64,000 nt of DNA from Saksenaea vasiformis B4078 (taxonomy: Eukaryota; Mucoromycota; Mucoromycetes; Mucorales; Saksenaeaceae), in the NCBI GenBank assembly GCA_000697055.1, contig JNDT01001683.1:1-64000 (forward strand), written 5' to 3'. Position numbers and translations under genes: made by a program. This document shows, in pieces, positions 63,412-64,000 of this stretch (position 1 is its first letter; each line of letters starts with the position of its first letter). Below the pieces are notes generated by a model that saw only the letters and a program-made list of their open reading frames with translations, was not told where the DNA came from and made no database searches.

Positions 63412-64000
63412 TCACCAGCCTGTCATCTCACTGACGACGGCCCGTTCTCTATCTTTGCTCATTTCACCATAACCAATCACACGCATCGAGAAGCGGCCAC
63501 TTCCTCCTGTTAAGCTTCGCAAGGCGCTTGAGTAACCAAGCATGGAGCTGAGTGGTACATGCGCCTTGATTCTTTGTTTGGCCTTGTATTCATCCACATC
63601 TCCGCTGACCAGCAACGAATCATGCGGGATATAGACCTGCGAAATAGCTTCGTGATCACCTTCCGTTCCTTCTTCCTCCGACGTCTCAAGACCAATGACA
63701 TGGCCGCGACGCGTACCGCTCAGGTCGCTCACCACGTTGCCAATGTGATTATCGTTCACTTCGGTATAAACCTCCATCATGGGTTCAAGCAAACAAGGCT
63801 GCGCTTGTTTGACAGCATCCTGCACCCCCTTGGCAACACACGCAGACAATGCACCGACGGTTGTCTCGGCAAACATACCAAATTCGGAAACTTTGACTTT
63901 CAGCTTGGTCAACGGGAAGCCAAGGACAGCGCCACGCGCAAGACCAGAGAGGACACCCGTATGGACAGCTTGACGGATATCTTCTTGGCTGAGTTGAACA
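63412..64000 (-). CDS. mitochondrial elongation factor G2 / ribosome-recycling GTPase (Mef2/GFM2-like), 3' part
   Basis: The frame is open to the right window edge, so only the C-terminal 195 residues are visible; the GTPase domain lies outside. Domain IV is seen as QEDIRQAVHTGVLSGLARGA and KLKVKVSEFGMFAETT. Domain V begins LLEPMMEVYTEVNDNHIGNV, then VSDLSGTRRGHV and the RIKAHVPLSSMLGYSSALRS, LTGGSGRFSM segment shared by EF-G proteins. The insert after RRGHVIGLE (TSEEEGTEGDHEAISQVYIP) is more like the GFM2/Mef2 branch than GFM1, but this rests on limited sequence. Mef2 works with mitochondrial RRF to split post-termination ribosomes. The stop lies 290 bp from that of the convergent OPT gene. 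Confidence 0.82.
   Translation of the reverse strand, partial: VQLSQEDIRQAVHTGVLSGLARGAVLGFPLTKLKVKVSEFGMFAETTVGALSACVAKGVQDAVKQAQPCLLEPMMEVYTEVNDNHIGNVVSDLSGTRRGHVIGLETSEEEGTEGDHEAISQVYIPHDSLLVSGDVDEYKAKQRIKAHVPLSSMLGYSSALRSLTGGSGRFSMRVIGYGEMSKDRERAVVSEMTGW

Overview
The window is nuclear DNA of an intron-rich filamentous fungus. Nearly every gene is split by short GT-AG introns, mostly about 45-140 nt. The gene content fits an early-diverging, probably Mucoromycota (Mucorales-like), fungus and argues against budding yeasts: a TMEM135 homologue, a urease accessory protein UreD, the branched-chain keto-acid dehydrogenase E2, a GCP2 gamma-tubulin complex subunit with 11 introns, a Red1/ZFC3H1-type zinc-finger protein and a very large DUF3684-type ATPase. 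The lineage call is inference from content and architecture, not from a phylogeny. I rebuilt exon joins by hand from splice signals, frame continuity and family resemblance. Each spliced CDS given sums to a multiple of three, but no transcript data were available.

Layout. 0-2.7 kb: no gene seen. 2.8-6.6 kb: F-box protein (+), a multi-pass EI24/UsgS-like membrane protein (-) and a TMEM135-like protein (+); the last two share a short divergent promoter. 6.6-15.7 kb: EH-domain protein (+), WD40 protein (+) and a small four-pass membrane protein (-), separated by gene-poor stretches. 15.7-25.2 kb: GCP2 (+) and the DUF3684-type HSP90-like ATPase (-), tail to tail with 172 bp between stops. 27.4-31.8 kb: DNAJB-type Hsp40 (+), a repeat-rich unknown protein (-) and a purple-acid-phosphatase-like metallophosphoesterase (-). 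34-38.6 kb: AAAP amino-acid transporter (+) and the DEAD-box helicase Ded1/DDX3 (-). 40.7-53.5 kb is the densest part: GH16 CRH-like cell-wall transglycosylase (-), MutY DNA glycosylase (-), DHHC palmitoyltransferase (+), UreD (-), Red1-like zinc-finger protein (-), mitoribosomal protein mL43 (+) and BCKDH E2 (-). 53.5-60.7 kb is gene-poor and holds decayed, transposase-like ORF fragments. 60.7-64 kb: OPT-family oligopeptide transporter (+) and the 3' part of a mitochondrial EF-G2/Mef2 (-) that runs off the window.

Most genes are unrelated housekeeping functions: translation, RNA metabolism, DNA repair, membrane transport, cell wall, protein lipidation and branched-chain amino-acid breakdown. 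There is no sign of an operon or a secondary-metabolite cluster. The points most worth a second look are the 1,723-residue protein joining an HSP90-like ATPase to a C-terminal HExxH motif, an apparent GC-AG intron in BCKDH E2, an in-frame TGA that forces an intron choice in the Red1-like gene, several microexons of 14-29 nt, and a pentapeptide-repeat protein with no recognised family.
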